DNA of 64,000 nucleotides. It comes from Caprimulgus europaeus. Lineage: Eukaryota > Chordata > Aves > Caprimulgiformes > Caprimulgidae. The notes beneath the pieces are model-generated. The model made no database searches and was not told where the DNA came from. It saw only the letters and a list, made by a program, of their open reading frames with translations. Positions within the stretch are counted from its first letter, which is position 1. The number at the start of each line of letters is the position of its first letter. The position numbers and the translations under genes are program-made. This document shows, in pieces, positions 57,473 through 64,000 of the stretch. Where the stretch lies: contig OU015551.1 in assembly GCA_907165065.1 (NCBI GenBank), positions 2,356,001-2,420,000 on the forward strand, written 5' to 3'.

Positions 57473-60400
57473 GAATGGCTGGAACCAGAAAGGATCTTCC
57501 TGGAGATGATGTTAGTCCTCCAGTAACACCAGGTCATCGCTGTGTTTGCTGTTAAGGATGGACAGTTGTAGCTGGACAGATAACTCTGAGGCTGATATTT
57601 CTATCCCAGCAATGAAACACAATCCTCAGTGTAGGGTAAATCAGAGAATCTCCCCTGGAAATAAGCTCTGACAGGTCACACCTGCAGAGGTTGTCCTGGG
57701 AGATGATAAAAAGGATGCAGAGCCTTCCAGCCCTGCTCTGCAGCGACTGCAGCCTGGCTGTAAATAAGAAACAGTTTCTCTCTCATGGATCTCTGCACAT
57801 TTTGCACTGGCTTGGGAGTGTTATGAACTGGGAAACCTTTAGTGATGTGTTATTGGAAACACACTGGCTTCCCCTGTGAAGTTTTAGTTGTGGTTTGTAG
57901 AGCTGGGCTGAGATTATTGCTTAAATTCAAGGCAGATTTCATTCACTCGCAGGGAACGAATGCTGGATCCTCACTTCCCTGCTGGGAGAGAAGCCCTGGC
58001 TGAAGGGATCAGCAGGGAGGTCCTGGTCATGGGTCACCTGGCTGCTCTTGCACTGCTCAGGTAACAGCTCTGTCCCTCAGCTCCAGAAACCTGCTGAGAT
58101 GTTGACATGTTGCATTCATCGTAGCTTCTGGAGGTGGGAGAAGGACAGAAGACTGGTGAGGGAACACAGAGCTAAGGAGAGGTTTGTCCCTTGTCCCAGT
58201 AGTCTCTGATTTTGGCAGAGTGGTGAAGGTCCATCCCTCGATAGAAGGAACCACCAAAGGTCCACTCACTGTCCCCAGGGTCTACATGGCCACCATGAGG
58301 CTCTCACAGATAGATGGACTCAGGGCTCACCATGCAATAATGATAATCCTGACCTCAGCTTATTGCTTGAACTGCTGCAGCCTCAGTGTATGGTAGAGGC
58401 TGAGCAAACCTCAGATCTTGTTTCAACTGAAACAGGAACCTCTGCACAGCCTTTGACACCAGATGGTCTCAGCTGGGTTGAAGTCCAAGTGGGTGAGGAA
58501 AGCAGTGTATAAAATCCGTCCTGTAGACGTGATGGCCTTCGAGTGTCCTAAAGGGAGCAAGGGAATATCGGTGCTTGAGCTGCTTAAAATCAGACTGGAC
58601 TAACTTTTGGGGAACTCATGGAGGGAAGCCTGAGTGCCATGGCCCTGGGTTTTGCTGTTTGACAGCGATGTGGGGAGTCCTTCTACCAGTTGCTCTGCAT
58701 CACTCCAGGATAAGGTCCAGGAGAGCTGATGTTTGCTCCTGACTTTGACAAAAACACACTGGTAGGTCTGTGCCCTCTCAATCCTTATCTCTTCTGACCA
58801 GAAGAGAAGGTGGACCCATCTTTCACTGGGGTGAGGGTGTTCAGCACCTTGCACACTGTGGCTTTGAGCTCAGTTGAGACCATCATGATGTGAAGGGAGT
58901 ATGAGAGAGTCCTTGGGCAGGACTGGGCCAAGGTGAGGATGTCTCCAGGTGCCAGGCTGGCTGCAATCCCCTTACCACAGGGCTGCAAGGCAGGAGCGGG
59001 GAAGCAGCCATGGGGCTGAAGGTGACAGAGTGCTGAGACCCTGCTCTCCCTGCCTGATCCAGGTCCCCAAACCCTGGCAGATGCTCTTTGTGACACTGAT
59101 TAGCAAGGCTCTGAGCTGTTGTAATAGGACAAGCCCCTTGCCTGCGAGCCTCGGTGGTGATTTCTGCTGTGGTTTCTATGACCAGATCTCTGCGGTTCCG
59201 TGCTCACGCTGCACAGCGAGGGGCAGAGGGTTCAAAGCCAAGATAAACACTCTTGGGGTCTGGCTGAGGCTCTAGGAAAACAGAGAGCATGGTGAGTAAT
59301 TTGGTTAATAGGTTCAGACACGACCATTAGCCCGTCAGTGCTTCCTGCAAGGGAGGCTCAGCCAGAGAGAGCTGGACCGCAGGGTTAGGCACAACCAGCA
59401 CCGCTCTGGGAAGCTGTGGTGGAAGGGCTGGCCTGGCACTGGGACAGCCACATGTCCCTGTGCTCTGTCCTGGAGCCAGCTGTGGTGGGGATGGGAATGC
59501 AGAATCCCAGCCCAGGGATGTGGGTTGGCAGTGGCCTGGTGTATCGTGGAGGACAGAGGCTGTGCCTGTCCCCGTTCCCACTCTCCCGTGCAGGAGAGTG
59601 GCATCAGCCACTGGAAACCAGTGAGTGGGGTGGGAGAGGTCTGTCCCAGGCAGGGCTGCAGCTGGGTCCCCTTCACCTGCAGTGATTAATCTTTGGCTGG
59701 GAGGCTCATTTATAGATGTATATATATATAAAAATATAAAATATATCTATATGAGGCTCGTTCAGCACATTGGTACCTGCAAGATATGATGAGGAGGGGA
59801 GCCCAGACCTCCAGCAGACCTTCAGCCCCTCTCCTGGGTTCTGCTTGCTGATGGATGTTGTTTTTCCCATTAATATCCCTCCCTCCTGCTCCATTCCCAG
59901 GTGTGCCAAGGTGTATTTACACTGCCCTGGCTATGTGTGTAGGTACCACATGGGATGTGAGCAGGGTCTGCAGCTCAGTGTTCACAGCCTTTGGCCAAAC
60001 CAGATCTGGGGCAGGTCTGGAGATCTGGTGTCGAGGGGCTCTGCTCTGCACACAAGTCCCGCCTTTGAGGTCCCAGGAAAGAGCCTGGTTTCTGTGTCCT
60101 TGTGCCCAGGCATTCTGCAGGGCTGTGTCTTTTAGTGTGGATCTGAGAGAGCAACAGCTCTGTCAATCCTTGGAGCGAGAGCTTGTGATGAGCAAGAAAG
60201 CCGGATAATCTGCCATCACCTTGAGCAGCAGCGCTGAGGTGTTCGGCTCCTCTGATTCTCCTTTTGGCAGAGGAGAGGGAATAATCCCAGAAACAACAGG
60301 TTCCTCTGAGAATCTAAATTAGAGTTCATCCATTACAGCACCTCTTCATTGCTTATTTATGCTTTTTCTTCTTTTAGGAAATGTCTTCAGCCCTCCTGCT

Positions 60401-60794
60401 CTGTCCTGTCGGTACCATAGGATGAGAGGGAGGGAAATCTCACAGGCAGAAGGTTTCCCTCCCTTTACTGGGTTCAGGAGTTATGAGCAGATGGGTGCCA
60501 ACCAGCACAGTAAGGTTGGGTTCTTGGGGGTCTTCTGCAATGGCAACTGATTTTGAGGATGCCAAGACTGGCCCCTTTGACCCTGATTCCATAAAAACCA
60601 GCCAACTTCAGCAATGAAACAGCTGGAGCTAATGGGGAGAGCAACTCACCCTGCAGGCATCTGAACAGTTCAGCTCTGAACCTCCTGGTCCCAGTGTGCT
60701 GTCCTCTCTCTGTCCATCAGCAGCTCAAAAATCTGTATTCTGCACTGCTACCTCATGTGGGATGTATCACGTGCTAAATCTCTCATCTCTCACT

Positions 60795-61258
60795 CCAAGA
60801 AGGACCTGGAGGTGCTGGAGCGTGTCCAGAGAAGGGAACGGAGCTGGGGAAGGGTCTGGAGCACAAGTGTGCTGAGTTCCCGGCTGAGGGAACTGGGGGT
60901 GCTGAGCCTGGAGAAAAGGAGGCTGAGGAGAGATTTCTGGCTCTGTCCAACTCCCTGCAAGGAGGGTGCAGAGAGGTGGGGGTGGGTCTGTTCAACCAAG
61001 GACCAAGGGACAGGACAAGAGGAAATGGCCTCAAGTTGTGCCCAGGGCAGTTGAGATGGGATGTGAGGAAGAATTTCTTTGCTGAAAGGGTTCTGGGGCA
61101 TTGGAAGGGGTTGCCCAGGGCAGTGGTGGAGTCCCCATCCCTGGAGGGATTGAAGAGATGGGTAGGTGGGGTGCTCAGAGGTATGGTTTAGTAGTGGACA
61201 GGTATGATTGGACTCAAGGATCTCAAAGGTCTTTTCCAACCAAACAATTCTGTGGTCT
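60795..61258 (+). mobile_element. CR1 LINE fragment, about 0.46 kb
   Basis: Starts ccaagaaggacctggaggtg, includes ggtctgttcaaccaaggacc and ggggttgcccagggcagtgg, and ends at accaaacaattctgtgg. Apart from a different last 100 bases it matches the 21.45-21.83 kb copy nearly word for word. Confidence 0.92.
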
Positions 61259-61930
61259 AGGAGAGGATGCCCTTTGTCTGTAGAGCAATGTCCCAACCAC
61301 AGCTGTGTGTGCTGCAGCCTCGTCACCTCTCTTTGTCTCAGGCCCAACATTCAGGTGTATTTTTCCCCCTCACAGGCTACCAGTGCTCAGAGGACCACAC
61401 ATCAGGGAGCTTGGCTGTGTGTGTGCTGGAGACCTGCTGGGCTAAAGATAGCACAGAGTCCAGCTTCAAAACACACAGAGGGAAGTGTCCAGCTGGGAAA
61501 AGACAAACTCACTTTGTTGAATGTTTTAGGTCCAATTCCCTGGCTAGTGCAAGCAAACAAGCATCTGCTCAGTTTAATCCTCGTCTGTACTAAGCAAGGA
61601 TGTTGCTGTGTGTTGTCCAAACAGGCTTTTTGAAAAGGAAGGAAAGTAAAAGCCAAGATAAATTTATCACTAATGGTGAATCCTTTGAAAAAGCCAAACC
61701 CTATTCCAGGAGCTGCACTGGAGGTGAGAGGTGGGGAGTGTCTCCCAGCTGCAGGCTCAGGAGCATCCTCAGCTCCAGCGTTACCGCATCCTTCCCACCC
61801 ATGGCATCTCCAAGCTGACATCTCTGAGCTGACCAGATACTGACTGTTGGGGTGTGTGAGCAGCCAGGTCCTACCTGTGCTGTTGGCTTCCCCCAGCTGC
61901 ACCCAGGGCTTTGCTTCTGCCCTCCTCATA

Positions 61931-62060
61931 TCCCAGAATCCCAGAATCACCTGGATTGGAAAAGCCCTTTAAGCTCCTCAAGTCCGATCATGAACCCAAC
62001 ACCAAGTCCCTGACTAACCCATGTCCCTCAGCACCGTGTCTCCACCACTCTTCAATCTGT
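61931..62060 (-). mobile_element. CR1 LINE fragment
   Basis: The plus strand reads cccagaatcccagaatcacc, then tgaacccaacaccaagtccc and tgtccctcagcaccgtgtct, stopping at ccactcttcaatctgtc. Confidence 0.88.
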
Positions 62061-62762
62061 CTCATCTGCACAGACTGGAGGCTCTGAGAGCATTTACAGA
62101 CCCCGAGTCCTGTCCTGGCATCCAACCCACCACGCTCCAGGGCGGCTGGCAAAAAGGATGGAGAACAGAAATAAAAAGGTAGCCTGGCTCGTCACAAACT
62201 CTAAGTAGCCAAGCCACCACCTGCAGCGGATCATGGACTTGTATTAGACCCATCTCCATGGAGATTAAGCCCTGCTGCCCCTCCAGGGGATCAGCAGCAG
62301 AGCTCTGCTGATGGTGGGGCGTGTGAGGATCAGAGGAAGTTTCTCTCGTGCTGCCTGCCAGGTCTCATCGGGATCTTTCCACACCGGCTCCTATCTGCTG
62401 GCATCTCTCCGGAGCAGACAGACCTCTTCTTGCTTTCGTGCCCCAGGGAGCACGAAACATTTCATGAGTCACCTACACTGATTTCTGACAGTAAAGCAAA
62501 CCTGGGACAGTGAGTTCCAGTCCCCTGGACAGGAGGAGATGTTGGGAGCAGCTCGATGCCCACCTGGAGCTCACAGAAGGGCTGTTGCACCACTCGACTT
62601 GCATATCTGCACCCAAAGCAGCTGGTTGCAGCCACCCTCACATCTCTCATCCAGCCCAGTGGTCCCTCCCCTGTGTTTCTACCTCACACAGTTTTCTCTT
62701 CCTTGTCCTTGCTGCGAGTTTCCTTTATATTTTGCCCCCTGGGCTTGCCTGGGGCTGCAGCA

Positions 62763-62982
62763 CGGAATCCCAGAATCACCTGGATTGGAAAAGCCCTTTA
62801 AGCTCATTGAGTCCAACCATGAACCCAACACTGCCCAGTCCCCACTGACCCATGTCCCTCAGCACTGTGTCTACACGACTCTTCAATCCCTCCAGGGATG
62901 GGGACTCCACCACTGCCCTGGGCAACCCCTTCCAATGCCTCAGAACCCTTTCAGCAAAGGAATTCTTCCTCACATCCGATCT
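62763..62982 (-). mobile_element. CR1 LINE fragment
   Basis: The plus strand reads ggaatcccagaatcacctgg, then gactccaccactgccctggg and tcagaaccctttcagcaaag, ending cttcctcacatcc. It is an inverted partner of the copy at 60.8-61.2 kb. Confidence 0.92.
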
Positions 62983-64000
62983 AACCAGCAGGTTTTCCAG
63001 CTGTGAAGAGCAGTAAATCACCAGCCGAGCGAAGCTGCCTCCCAGCTGCATGGAGAGGGCTCTAACTCCGGGGTCACTTAGCTGCTGCACAGTAGCTCCA
63101 GAGAAGTGATCTGTGGATTAAATTTCCAGGAACTGGTGGGGCCCAACTCAGTTTTCAGCCACCAATTCACCCAATTAAAAATAAACACAGAGTTACAGAA
63201 GGGCTGTGCTTGGTCGCAGCTGATTTTTATCGAGCCCGGCTGGGCGTTGGGATGGAAAGAGCCCTGGGCTGGAGTCACTCTCTTTCCATTCCCAATCCAT
63301 GCTGCCTCGGGAGGATTTGGGAAGCAGAAAGTTGGAGTTGAGGGGCCTTTGTGAAATCCTGGCTTCTCTGAGGTTTTCCCACACGTTCATTAGACATACA
63401 GCTCATTCAAGTTGATTTCCAGAGGTTTTAAGGGCTGAAAGGCTCATTTGTGTCTGTCTGATCCTTTGGTTTCTGCGGGAGCTGGGACCTGCGGCGTGCC
63501 AAGCAGATGAGCACCGAGCACCGAGTCGCTGTGGTGGTTAATGAGTGGGTGAGGAAACTCAGGAAACTCTGTCCTGGCCCAATTTAGAAGGTGCAGGAGC
63601 CAGCAGGAAGACAGAGCCACCACGGAGCTCAGCAAAGGGCTGCCTGCCCTGTGCTGCATCCCTTAGGGATGCTCTTTAGCTGAGGCGTTGGTCCGTGCAG
63701 CCAGAGCCATGAGATGCTACCACCACAGAGCTGGGTCGTGCCAGCAGCTCCTGGGGAGCAGGGTCTCCAGCCCCCCCCCTCACCATGGTGGGAACAGCAG
63801 GGTTATCAGAACAGGGTGGCTCCTCTCTAAGATGGAAATTTCTCCTCTGGCCAGAGGCAGGGATCTTGGCTCGCATCCCTGCTCCCTGTCACTGAGCCTC
63901 GCCACCTTCCAGGGCTCACTTTGTTCACAAAGAGCCTCAGATAAGCTTCTTGGCAGGGGTGCTCTGTTCTGCTGGGCATTAGCATGGCTCAAGACAGGTT
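62983..64000. other. Right edge, no gene seen
   Basis: Unique sequence without a supported exon, repeat or RNA gene. Confidence 0.5.

Larger units (their letters stand above)
52363..60794. other. Gene-poor stretch with CpG patch and local duplication
   Basis: No confident coding exon. A GC- and CpG-richer block spans about 52860-53330. Two copies of a segment of about 140 bases lie at 56353-56492 and 57331-57472. A TA-rich run lies at 59715-59755. Everything else appears unique and unconserved as far as I can judge. Confidence 0.5.

Noticed and set aside
38233-64000. Search for neurturin (GDNF-family) coding exons
   Set aside because: No frame shows the cysteine-knot spacing of a GDNF-family mature domain.
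1-64000. tRNA, rRNA or snoRNA genes
   Set aside because: No cloverleaf with A and B boxes and no C/D or H/ACA pattern stood out by eye. A covariance-model scan would be needed to exclude them.

Overview
The window is vertebrate nuclear DNA and almost certainly from a bird. The genes are split by GT-AG introns and have AATAAA-type polyadenylation signals. The interspersed repeats are overwhelmingly truncated CR1 LINE 3' ends, the typical avian pattern. Short introns and a GC-rich gene-dense left half suggest a microchromosome. I could not name the species.

Layout. Bases 1-19,107 (+) hold the 3' two thirds of RFX2, a ciliary/testis winged-helix transcription factor. Twelve exons run from the start of the DNA-binding domain to the stop codon; the N-terminal exons lie before base 1. 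Its introns carry a 29-bp minisatellite, a long GAA tract, a probable solo retroviral LTR with its own 27-bp tandem array, and several CR1 pieces. Bases 23,651-26,645 (+) hold a three-exon LARP6 paralogue with La module, RRM and a degraded SUZ-C tail. It meets PRR22 (-, 27,105-28,923, three exons) tail to tail. DUS3L (-, 29,932-38,097) is complete in 13 coding exons and encodes a zinc-finger tRNA-dihydrouridine synthase. Its promoter is CpG-rich, and a TATA box facing the other way lies about 70 bp upstream. From about 38.3 kb to the end I see no convincing conserved coding exon, only CR1 copies, simple repeats, a few CpG-rich patches and one candidate signal-peptide exon on the minus strand at 39.6 kb.

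Relations. PRR22 and DUS3L are neighbours in the same orientation in human 19p13.3, so that pair is old synteny. RFX2 lies in the same human band but farther away, so this arrangement and the LARP6-like gene between them differ from human. The genes do not form a pathway. The most unusual structures are in DUS3L (repeat-built pyrimidine tract at a 3' splice site, donor-bearing minisatellite in intron 1, a GC-AG intron, a coding repeat in exon 2), in PRR22 (internal duplication of about 105 residues) and in the LARP6 paralogue. All exon joins were made by hand from reading frame, phase and splice consensus, with family resemblance judged from memory. No alignment or search was run.
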